Assembly (NCBI RefSeq): GCF_022227765.1
Contig: NZ_JAJMLZ010000006.1
Span: 62,001 to 126,000, forward strand
DNA length: 64,000 bases
Source of the DNA: Ectothiorhodospira shaposhnikovii
GTDB lineage: Bacteria > Pseudomonadota > Gammaproteobacteria > Ectothiorhodospirales > Ectothiorhodospiraceae
Direction: 5' to 3'
Position 1 is the stretch's first letter; every line of letters starts with the position of its first letter. This document shows, in pieces, positions 26,596-34,006 of this stretch. The notes beneath the pieces are model-generated. The model made no database searches, was not told the DNA's origin, and saw only the letters and a program-made list of their open reading frames with translations. Position numbers and translations under genes: made by a program.

Positions 26596-26606
26596 ACAGT
26601 TTTATT

Positions 26607-27089
26607 TCATGGGGGCCGATCGGCCCCGGCACGGGGCTCGCCGGCCAGCCAGGAGGCGGTGGAATCCACCAGATAGGCGGCGCATTGCAGGGCGTTGCGG
26701 CCCAGCAGCATGCGAAAGCTCATGGTATCCCGGTTGGTGAGGGTGATTTCCACCGCATGGGTCCGTTCGCCGATGATGATCGGGGTGCGGATCACATAGC
26801 GTTGCTGGCGGTGACCGCCGGAGTCGGTGACCACCCGCCGGTCCGCCACCGGGGCCTGGCAGTCCACCACCACGTCCCGCCGTCGTCGCAGGGGATGCAC
26901 GCCGAAACGCACCCAGGGCTGTCCGTCCCGCGTAAAGGGTTCCACGTAAAAGGCGTGCAGGGCGCAGGTGCGGGCGCCGGTATCCACCTTGCAGGTGATG
27001 CCGGCCAGCCCCAGATCGGGGAGGGCGATGCGTTCCCGCCAGCCCAGGCGGGGTTGTGCATCGGTGGGAGGACTCGGGGTGTTCATCAT
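26607..27089 (-). CDS. rimB: RimB-like retropepsin-fold aspartic protease
   Basis: This 160-residue protein has a retroviral-type aspartic protease fold. CKVDTGARTCALHAF holds the catalytic D-T-G-A, and FRMLLGRNALQ is the second-half hallmark (usually LLGR). The family was annotated as putative ATP-dependent zinc protease and includes RimB, which modulates RimK in Pseudomonas fluorescens. Two adjacent ATGs (27089, 27086) are possible, with no strong ribosome site. rimK lies downstream on the same strand beyond the unknown gene, which supports the assignment. Confidence 0.75.
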   Translation of the reverse strand: MMNTPSPPTDAQPRLGWRERIALPDLGLAGITCKVDTGARTCALHAFYVEPFTRDGQPWVRFGVHPLRRRRDVVVDCQAPVADRRVVTDSGGHRQQRYVIRTPIIIGERTHAVEITLTNRDTMSFRMLLGRNALQCAAYLVDSTASWLAGEPRAGADRPP

Positions 27090-27175
27090 TTTGCGCGAAG
27101 TCGGTTGATCCGGTGATGCGTTCAGGAGGATCATACAACGCAATGCCCGTCCCATCGTCGGCAAGGAGGCTGACC

Positions 27176-29212
27176 ATGTCCAGAGCCTTACCCTGTCTGC
27201 CTGTCCAGGCCCGTCTCGTCATTGCCGGTCGATCCCTGCCGGTGATGTCGCTGCGGGGTTCGGAATCCCTCAGCGGGGTCTGGCGGGTGTTGCTGGAGGT
27301 CATCGGGCCCGGTGTCGAGTATCCGGGCAGGCTGGGTGCCCCTGCCCGCCTGGAAGTGTCCGATGCACACGGCGCCCGCAAGGTGTTCGACGGCATCCTG
27401 TGTGCGTGTGGTCCCGTCCCAGGGTTGGATGTCACCTGGGCTGCCCCCCATCGTTTTCGCGTGCTGCTGCGCTCCCGCCTTTACCGGCTTGCCCTGACTC
27501 GGCGCACCCGCCTGTTCAGCGATCTGAGTCCGCCCGATCTGGCGGAACGCCTGTTGGCGGCGGCGGGAGTTCGCCTGCAGAGTGAACGGCTGATGCATGC
27601 CTACCCCCGTCGCGCCGGCATCCTGCAGGCCGACGAGTCGGATCTGAGCCTGTTGAATCGGGTGCTGGCCAGAGCGGGCATCCATTGGCATGTCACTTCG
27701 GGACATGGCCTGGAAACGCTGGTGCTGGTGGATGATCCGGCCGGGCTGACGCCGGCTGCACCCACGGAGTGGACCTGGCGGGGTCAGTCCGGCGGTTGGA
27801 GCCGGCAGCCGCCCGGCGTGCTGTCCGTCCATGAACGGATCCGTCCGGTGCCGGGCTGTTTCACCGTCACCGGACGACTGGCGGACGGCCGTGCCTACCG
27901 TGCCTCGGCACTGACCGGCCGCGGAGAGGGGGTGCAGGACCGGATCGGGTATGGGCTGCATACGGTGGAGGCGCTGGACCACCGCGCCCGGTTACTGGCG
28001 GAGCGGGCGTGTTGCCGGCATCGCACCCTGGCGCTGGAGACCACGGTTCTGGGGCCCGGGGCGGGCGAATGGGGCAGGCTCGGGGATATCCCCGGCCGTT
28101 CCGCCCTCGAGGGGGCCTGGCTGGTGACGGCCGTGCAGCATCATGCCATCGCCGGGGACGACGGTCGGCTCAACTATCTGGGCCGGATGGCACTGGCACC
28201 CCGGGATCTGCCCTGGCGGCCACCGGAGCCCAGGCGTTCCTGGACGGTGCCGGATCTGTTGCCGGTGGAGGTGGCGGGCGGCCCGGGGCCGGTCGCCGGG
28301 CCGCGGCTGGATGGCGTCGGGCGCTACAGGGTACGGCTGGAGGCGGAAACCGATCCGGTGTCCGTGACGCCGTGGCTGGATCGCATGATCCCTTACGCGG
28401 CCCCACCCGGGACCACGGGATCCGCCGGCGGCTGGCATGCCCCCTGGCATCCCGGGCAGCGGTTGATGCTGGTCTGTCTGGGAGGGGATCCCGATGGCTT
28501 TGCGGTCCTGGACGGGGCCTTCCCGGATGCCCGCCATCCCTCGCCCGTCAATGGGGAATACCCGGCCGCCCATCGTTATCAAACCCCGGGCGGGCTGACT
28601 CTGTTGATGGATGATCACCGGGATGCGCCGGTGCTGCGCCTGCATACGGCGGGTGAACGGCACTGGCTGTCACTGGAGGCGGGGACGGAAGGGCACTTGC
28701 TGTCCCTGGTCTGTCGGGAGGGCGCTCTGATCATCCGCGCCGGGCGCTGTCTGCATGTGCGCGGTGGTGGCGACATGAACACCCGCATCGGTGGCGGGCA
28801 AGTGGAGCAGGTCCGTGGTTCCGTGCTGCGGCAAGGCGATGGGCACATGCAGGTCCGGTCCGCGAAGGGGTTGCGGGCCTCGGCCGGGGGAAATCTCTCG
28901 ATGACGGCCCGGAAGGATCTTCGCGTTCGGGCGGGCAGGGAGGTGCGCCTGCTGGCCGGAGGGGATCTGGTGCTGCATGTGGCCCATGGCGGGCTGCAAT
29001 GGCGAGTGGCGGGGGATCTGCGGGTCATGGCTGGCCGGGGACTCAGGATCGAGCCCCTGGGCACGGCACCGATCCGGATTCGGACCGGTGGCGGCGGCAT
29101 CACCCTCCTGCCGGGCGCGGGGCAGGTGCTGATCCACGGTCGGGGCGTTCGCCTGAGCGGGCGCAAGCTGGATCTGTGGGGCACCGTGGATACCCGGGTG
29201 TCAGGGGCATGA
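27176..29212 (+). CDS. VgrG/phage-baseplate spike-like protein (orphan)
   Basis: This 678-residue protein has a VgrG N-terminal gp27-like part: PGRLGAPARLEVSDAHGARK, LFSDLSPPDLAERLLAAAGV, and ILQADESDLSLLNRVLARAG near residues 135-185. A gp5-OB region follows, then a long C-terminal beta-helix needle of short G-rich repeats (LRVRAGREVRLLAGGDLVLH). Such proteins form type VI secretion or tail spikes. No other T6SS or phage gene, chaperone or effector is nearby; downstream lies a convergent ABC transporter. AGGAGG at 27164-27169 fixes the start. Several family positions are altered, so it is a divergent member. Confidence 0.78.
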   Translation: MSRALPCLPVQARLVIAGRSLPVMSLRGSESLSGVWRVLLEVIGPGVEYPGRLGAPARLEVSDAHGARKVFDGILCACGPVPGLDVTWAAPHRFRVLLRSRLYRLALTRRTRLFSDLSPPDLAERLLAAAGVRLQSERLMHAYPRRAGILQADESDLSLLNRVLARAGIHWHVTSGHGLETLVLVDDPAGLTPAAPTEWTWRGQSGGWSRQPPGVLSVHERIRPVPGCFTVTGRLADGRAYRASALTGRGEGVQDRIGYGLHTVEALDHRARLLAERACCRHRTLALETTVLGPGAGEWGRLGDIPGRSALEGAWLVTAVQHHAIAGDDGRLNYLGRMALAPRDLPWRPPEPRRSWTVPDLLPVEVAGGPGPVAGPRLDGVGRYRVRLEAETDPVSVTPWLDRMIPYAAPPGTTGSAGGWHAPWHPGQRLMLVCLGGDPDGFAVLDGAFPDARHPSPVNGEYPAAHRYQTPGGLTLLMDDHRDAPVLRLHTAGERHWLSLEAGTEGHLLSLVCREGALIIRAGRCLHVRGGGDMNTRIGGGQVEQVRGSVLRQGDGHMQVRSAKGLRASAGGNLSMTARKDLRVRAGREVRLLAGGDLVLHVAHGGLQWRVAGDLRVMAGRGLRIEPLGTAPIRIRTGGGGITLLPGAGQVLIHGRGVRLSGRKLDLWGTVDTRVSGA

Positions 29213-29218
29213 CCCGGT

Positions 29219-30262
29219 TCAGCGGGGAAAGATCACCAGGTGATTGAAACCCAGCTTGAGGGGAATGCGTTCTCCCAGGGCGTAGTTCTCGTGGGAGGGG
29301 GCCAGGCACAGTACGGTGTCGCCGCTGCCCAGACGCAGGGTGTAGAGGAAATTGGCGCCGCGGAAGGCCTTGTCGGTGACCTCGCCGAAGATCCTGCTGC
29401 CGTCATCGGGCAGGATGTCGTCGGGGCGGACCAGCACGTCCACCGGATCGCCGGGTCGGCAGGCCTCCGGGATCATGCCGGTGATGGCCCCCAGCTCGGT
29501 CTCCACCTCGTGCTCGTTGAGTACGGTCCCCGTCAGCATCTTGCCCTGACCGATGAAATCCGCCACGAACCGGGCCGCGGGCTTGTGGTAGAGGTTGTAG
29601 GCGGTGTCCCATTGCAGCACCCGGCCGGCGTTGATGACGGCGATGCGGTCGGCAAAGGCAAAGGCCTCGTTCTGGTCATGGGTGACCAGCATGGCGGTGA
29701 TGTCTTCCTGCTTGAGGATGGCGCGGACCTCCCGGGCCAGGCCCTCGCGCAGTTCCACGTCCATGTTGGAAAAGGGCTCGTCCAGCAACAGCAGCCTGGG
29801 TCTGGGCGCCATGGCGCGGGCCACGGCGATGCGCTGCTGCTGCCCGCCGGACAGGGCGTGGGGGTAGGCCGGGCCGTAGTCCGGCAGGCCGATGAGCCGC
29901 AGCAGCTCCGTGACCCGCTCCCGCCGGGCCCGGCTGGACTGGCCGCGGATGCCGAAAGCGATGTTTTCCGCCACCGTCAGATGGGGAAACAGGGCGAAAT
30001 CCTGGAACACCATGCCCACCTGACGCCGCTCCGGGGGCAGAGTCCAGCCAGCCTGGCTCACCACCCGGCCGTCCAGCAGCACCTGCCCCGCACTCGCCGG
30101 CTCGAAACCGGCGATGGTGCGCAGCAACGTGGTCTTGCCGCAGCCGCTGGGGCCCAGCAGGCAGCCGATGACCCCCTTGTTCAGGGCGAGGCTGACGTCG
30201 TGGACAACGGTGGTACCGTCATAGCCCACGCTGACGTGGTCGATTTCAAGCAGGCGTGTCAT
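29219..30262 (-). CDS. fbpC: Ferric iron ABC transporter ATP-binding protein (FbpC type)
   Basis: This is the cytosolic ATPase of an iron(III) importer, 347 residues. Walker A LGPSGCGKTTLL, signature LSGGQQQRIAVARA, Walker B LLLLDEPFSNMD and the switch His in LVTHDQNEAF are intact. The C-terminal TOBE domain (residues about 240-347) is typical of FbpC/PotA relatives. It overlaps the permease gene by 17 bases, indicating coupled translation. Substrate assignment rests on the neighbouring FbpA-like protein. Confidence 0.9.
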   Translation of the reverse strand: MTRLLEIDHVSVGYDGTTVVHDVSLALNKGVIGCLLGPSGCGKTTLLRTIAGFEPASAGQVLLDGRVVSQAGWTLPPERRQVGMVFQDFALFPHLTVAENIAFGIRGQSSRARRERVTELLRLIGLPDYGPAYPHALSGGQQQRIAVARAMAPRPRLLLLDEPFSNMDVELREGLAREVRAILKQEDITAMLVTHDQNEAFAFADRIAVINAGRVLQWDTAYNLYHKPAARFVADFIGQGKMLTGTVLNEHEVETELGAITGMIPEACRPGDPVDVLVRPDDILPDDGSRIFGEVTDKAFRGANFLYTLRLGSGDTVLCLAPSHENYALGERIPLKLGFNHLVIFPR

Positions 30263-31937
30263 GTCCGGGTCTGGAACGGCTGATGGTGCGGCTGATGAGG
30301 ATCACCGGGATGATCCCCGCCAGGACGATGGCCAGGGCCGCGCTGGCGGAATCCGCCAGCCTCTCGTCCGAGGCCAGCTCGAAGGCGCGCACCGCCAGGG
30401 TGTTGAAGTTGAAGGGGCGCAGTATCAGGGTGGCCGGCAGTTCTTTCAAGACGTCCACGAACACCAGCAGGAGCGCGGTGAGCAGGCTGCCCCGCATGAT
30501 GGGCATGTGGATCTTGCTCAGGACCTGCCGGGGTGGGGTGCCCAGGGAGCGGGCGGCATCATCCATGGACGGCTTGATCTTGGCCAGGCCCGCCTCCACC
30601 GTCTGCAGGGAGACGGCCAGAAAACGCACGCAGTAGGAGAACACCAGGGCCACCAGGGTGCCGGAGAGGATCAGGCCGGTGGAGATGCCGAAGGCATCCC
30701 GCATCCAGCCGTCGATGGTGTTGTCGATCCAGGCAAAGGGCAGCATCACCCCCACGGCAATGACCGTGCCGGGGATGGCGTAGCCCATTCCGGCCACCCG
30801 CACCGCGCCGTTCACCGGCAGGGAGGGGCGCAGCCGCTTGCCGTAGGCCAGCACCAGGGCCAGGGCCACCGCCAGCACGGCGGCGATGGCGGCCAGGGAG
30901 ACGCTGTTCCACACCAGGCCCAGGAACTCCGGCCGCATCCACATGTGCGGGGTGCGCAAGGCCCACTGCAGCAACTGTCCGGACGGAATCACGAAGCCCA
31001 GGATGATGGGCAGGGCGCAGACCACCAGGGCGCCGGCCAGGTGCACGCCCCGCAGCCGGTAGCGAGGCAGACGGGAATAGCGGGCACTGGTGTGGTGGAA
31101 ACGGGCGCGGCGTCGGGAATAGCGCTCCAGCACGATCAACACCAGCACGAAGGTCATCATGATGCCGGCCAGCTGGGCGGCGGCGCCCGGGTCACCCAGG
31201 CCGAACCAGGTGCGGAAGATGCCGGTGGTGAAGGTGGGAATGCCGAAATACTGCACCGTGCCGTAGTCTGCCAGGGTCTCCATCAGGGCCAGGGACAGGC
31301 CGGTGATGATGGCCGGTCGGGCCAGGGGCAGGGCCACGCGACGAAAGCCCGCCCAGGGGCCGGCGCCCAGGGTGCGGGAGACCTCCAGCACGCAGACGGA
31401 CTGTTCCAGGAAGGCGGCGCGGCTGAGCAGGTAGACGTAGGGGTAGAGCACCAGGGACAACATGATGATGGCCCCCGGCAGGGAACGGATCTGGGGGAAC
31501 CAGTAGTCGCCCCAGCCCCAGCCGGTCCACTCCCGCAGCTGGGTCTGTACCGGGCCGGCGAAATCGAGCATGCCGGTGTAGGTGTAGGCGATGATGTAGG
31601 CCGGCATGGCCAGGGGCAGCAGCAGTGCCCACTCGAACAGACGTCGACCGGGGAAATCGCACATGCTCACCAGCCAGGCGGTGGGGATGCCGATCAGAAG
31701 GACCCCCACCCCCACCCCCGCCATCAGGATCAGGGAATTGGTGACGTAGTCCTGCAGCACGGTCTGGCGCAGATGCAGCCAGACGTCGGAGGCCGGGATG
31801 AAGACATGGGCAAAGATCACCAGCACCGGCAGGGCCAGGATGGCGGCGATCAGGGGGACGCCCAGGCTCCAGGCATCGGGACGCTTGAGACGGCTTGACG
31901 AGAACCACCCTTGTCGGGATACCGGGTCAGTCCTCAT
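30246..31937 (-). CDS. fbpB: Ferric iron ABC transporter permease (FbpB type)
   Basis: This is a fused double permease with two BPD_transp_1 halves and about twelve membrane segments (for example LIAAILALPVLVIFAHVFIP, LAAIAAVLAVALALVLAYG). Each half carries the EAA-type loop for the ATPase (AGPWAGFRRVALPLARPAI, GTPPRQVLSKIHMPIMRGSL). The ATG at 31937 is chosen; an upstream TTG frame is not supported. It is separated from the binding-protein gene by 248 bases containing a hairpin and a REP palindrome. Confidence 0.9.
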   Translation of the reverse strand: MRTDPVSRQGWFSSSRLKRPDAWSLGVPLIAAILALPVLVIFAHVFIPASDVWLHLRQTVLQDYVTNSLILMAGVGVGVLLIGIPTAWLVSMCDFPGRRLFEWALLLPLAMPAYIIAYTYTGMLDFAGPVQTQLREWTGWGWGDYWFPQIRSLPGAIIMLSLVLYPYVYLLSRAAFLEQSVCVLEVSRTLGAGPWAGFRRVALPLARPAIITGLSLALMETLADYGTVQYFGIPTFTTGIFRTWFGLGDPGAAAQLAGIMMTFVLVLIVLERYSRRRARFHHTSARYSRLPRYRLRGVHLAGALVVCALPIILGFVIPSGQLLQWALRTPHMWMRPEFLGLVWNSVSLAAIAAVLAVALALVLAYGKRLRPSLPVNGAVRVAGMGYAIPGTVIAVGVMLPFAWIDNTIDGWMRDAFGISTGLILSGTLVALVFSYCVRFLAVSLQTVEAGLAKIKPSMDDAARSLGTPPRQVLSKIHMPIMRGSLLTALLLVFVDVLKELPATLILRPFNFNTLAVRAFELASDERLADSASAALAIVLAGIIPVILISRTISRSRPGHDTPA

Positions 31938-32100
31938 GGGGTCGTCGGGTGGCTGGTCATGGCGTGGCAACGATGGGTCGGCGCTTCGGAAGGGGCATAG
32001 TCTACTGGGTATTGGCCGAATGACAAATGATCCTCGGACTGATTCCCACTTAGGGGGTATTCCGGGGCGGTCATTGCCTCAAAACTGTTAAAGCCCTGGG

Positions 32101-32124
32101 CTCCCGCTTTCGCGGGAGTGACGG
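32101..32124. repeat. Single REP-type palindrome
   Basis: CTCCCGC-TTTC-GCGGGAG followed by TGACGG, the same family as the paired elements at 15907-15980 and 42649-42717. It sits in the gap between fbpA and fbpB. Confidence 0.8.
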
Positions 32125-32151
32125 AATGGGAGGTGTCGGGCATTCCTTGAA

Positions 32152-32181
32152 TACCCTTCTCCCCGTGAGGGGAGAAGGGTA
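32152..32181. terminator. Perfect 13-bp hairpin after fbpA
   Basis: TACCCTTCTCCCC, loop GTGA, GGGGAGAAGGGTA. It begins four bases beyond the fbpA stop on the minus strand. It is probably a transcription-attenuating or 3'-end-protecting structure that lets the binding protein be made in excess over the permease. The T-run is weak. Confidence 0.55.
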
Positions 32182-32185
32182 CGAC

Positions 32186-33223
32186 TCAGCGCCAGCCGGC
32201 CCGGTCCATCAGCCGCACGGCGGCGGCGTTGAAGTCACCCAGCATGCCCAGGTTGACCGCGTCGGCCTGGAATTCACCCAGTTCCGTCAGGGTGCCGCTC
32301 CATTCCACGCCGGGCTTGACCGGGTATTCCTGGTTGGCTTCCGCATACCAGCGCTGGGCACTGTCGCTGGCCATGAACTCGATCAGTCTGACGGCGTTGT
32401 CGGTATTGCGGGAATGGGTCACCACGCCGGCACCGCTCACGTTCACGTGTACGCCCCGGTCATCCTGGTTTGGCCAGAACACGCCGATGGACTGCGCGGC
32501 AGTGCGCTCTGCGTTATCATCGGAATTGAGCATCTGACCAAGATAGTAGGTATTGGCGATGGCCAGGTCGCACTGTCCCGCCGCCGCTGCCCGGATCTGA
32601 TCCCGGTCGCCGCCCATGGGCGGACGGGCCATGTTGGCCACCAGGCCCCGTGCCCAGCTTTCCGTCTCGGCTTCGCCGTTGGCGATGATCATGGAAGCGG
32701 TCATGGACTGGTTGTACACGTTACTGGAGGAACGGATGCAGATGCTGCGGCGCCACTTTTCGTCCGCCAGGGCCTCGTAGGTGGACAGGTCGGCCGGATC
32801 CACCTTGCCCTTGACGTACATGATGGGGCGGGCGCGCATGGACAGGCCGTACCAGTAGCCCTCCGCGTCACGGTAGCTTTCGGGAATGGCCTCGTTGAGC
32901 ACCGCCGACTCGATGGGGCGCAGGACGCCGGCGGCCTTGGCGCTGTTCAGGTTGCCCGCATCCACGGTGATGAGCACGTCGGCCGGGGTATTGCGGCCCT
33001 CGCTGCGCAGGCGCTGCAGCAGGGCGTCGGCCTGGGCGCTGACGATGTTGACGCGAATGCCGGTCTGTTCGGTGAACTCGTCCATCAGGGGTTTGATGAG
33101 TGCTTCCTGACGGGCGGAGTAGACGTTGACCTCACCCTGGGCCAGGGCCGGCGCGGGCAGGGTGAATGCCAGCGCACAGGCCACGAACAGGGCAGCCGGC
33201 TTTTGGAAGGTTGCTTTGACCAT
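32186..33223 (-). CDS. fbpA: Periplasmic ferric iron-binding protein (FbpA type)
   Basis: This is a type-2 periplasmic binding protein of 345 residues with a signal peptide (LFVACALAFTLPAPALAQ). The iron-coordinating adjacent tyrosines are in AIANTYYLGQML, and EVNVYSARQEALIKPLMDEF is the typical start of mature FbpA proteins. It delivers Fe(III) to the FbpB/FbpC permease encoded downstream. The ATG at 33223 has AAGGAG about 12 bases upstream. No convincing Fur box was found in the upstream 285-base gap (33224-33508), which holds mainly the divergent promoter space. Confidence 0.92.
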   Translation of the reverse strand: MVKATFQKPAALFVACALAFTLPAPALAQGEVNVYSARQEALIKPLMDEFTEQTGIRVNIVSAQADALLQRLRSEGRNTPADVLITVDAGNLNSAKAAGVLRPIESAVLNEAIPESYRDAEGYWYGLSMRARPIMYVKGKVDPADLSTYEALADEKWRRSICIRSSSNVYNQSMTASMIIANGEAETESWARGLVANMARPPMGGDRDQIRAAAAGQCDLAIANTYYLGQMLNSDDNAERTAAQSIGVFWPNQDDRGVHVNVSGAGVVTHSRNTDNAVRLIEFMASDSAQRWYAEANQEYPVKPGVEWSGTLTELGEFQADAVNLGMLGDFNAAAVRLMDRAGWR

Positions 33224-33508
33224 GGGGTGAATCACTCCTTGGGTAGTGATGGGCAAGGGATGCTGGGCCGAGACTGGAAGGAAGTCCGGTAAGCGGACTG
33301 CAAACAAGAACGAGTGTCATTTGTTTCACGAGTGCTGTCAAGATGCTCCCATGGCCGAGTTATTGCGATCTTGTTAACAGACGTGGGATTCCAGGCGGCC
33401 GGCGGTGAAAAAAAAGCGGGTGATTGCTGCATACTGACCCATTATCCCGTGGGGATGGTCGGCGGCGGCGCGGCCTTTTCGGAGCGCCCCTGATATTCTG
33501 GAGACATG

Positions 33509-34006
33509 ATGGCTAGCGATGCTCTGAAAATCCCTAAAAAACGCATTCCGGTGAAGGTCTGGGTACACCCGGATGGTTTGGTTCTGGGAGAGATCTTCGT
33601 TCACTTGCAAAGCAGCCGGCACGACGGCGAGGAAGAACCGGCGGAAATGCTGAACGGCAGTGATGCCTTCTTCGTGATGCGTAGCCGATCCGGTGAACTG
33701 CGTTTCTACAACAAGCATGCCGTGGTCCGTCTGGAATATTCGGCACAAGTTGCCCGGCTTGAAGCCGGTTGTGCCTCCTGTCTGCAGGCTCGCCTTCATC
33801 TCATGGACGGTTCCTGCCTGGAAGGTACCATCCAGGAGGTTCTGCCCCCGGGTAATGCCCGTCTGTACGATTACATCAACATCTTCGATCAGCGCTTCGT
33901 GCGGCTTTTCCTGCCCGATGAGACCGTGGCACTCGTCAGCAAGGCCTATATCGTGCGGGTGGAAGAGCTGACGGCGGATGATGCGTCCCATGAGTTTTCT
34001 GGCTGA
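33509..34006 (+). CDS. Hypothetical protein with two similar beta-rich halves
   Basis: I do not recognise the family. The 165-residue protein appears to contain an internal duplication. Residues about 13-75 (KVWVHPDGLVLGEIFVHL with LNGSDAFF and YNKHAVVRLE) parallel residues about 90-160 (RLHLMDGSCLEGTIQEVL, YDYINIFDQRF, SKAYIVRVEE). The pattern of strand, D-G, strand, G, then N-x(3-4)-F and a final I/V-V-R strand suggests small LSm-like or PilZ-like barrels, which is a weak analogy. CASC supplies a CxxC. GGAG at 33500-33503 favours the ATG at 33509. It overlaps the HEAT-kinase gene, so the two are coupled. Confidence 0.65.
   Translation: MASDALKIPKKRIPVKVWVHPDGLVLGEIFVHLQSSRHDGEEEPAEMLNGSDAFFVMRSRSGELRFYNKHAVVRLEYSAQVARLEAGCASCLQARLHLMDGSCLEGTIQEVLPPGNARLYDYINIFDQRFVRLFLPDETVALVSKAYIVRVEELTADDASHEFSG

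Larger units (their letters stand above)
26158..26606 (-). ncRNA. Candidate structured RNA or leader region between rimB-like and unknown gene
   Basis: This 449-base gap is unusually rich in hairpins. These are AGTTG/CAACT (26465-26479), ACGGTC/GACCGT (26377-26392), a long-range 10-bp stem GGGGCTCCCG/CGGGAGCCCC (26321-26330 with 26365-26374), and an intrinsic terminator on the minus strand (26274-26298). The terminator ends transcription about 117 bases before the next minus-strand gene. This arrangement fits an independent small RNA or an attenuator leader. It matches none of the 6S, 4.5S, tmRNA or RNase P patterns I know. A 34-codon frame (26381-26485) is listed separately. Confidence 0.4.

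Noticed and set aside
30261-31898. 545-residue plus-strand frame opposite fbpB
   Set aside because: Its Gln/Gly/His-rich composition is typical of an antisense shadow, and the permease frame has clear membrane segments and ABC loops.
33224-33508. Fur box upstream of fbpA
   Set aside because: No sequence close to the 19-bp Fur consensus was found. Only a short direct repeat CGAGTG is present, which is not convincing.
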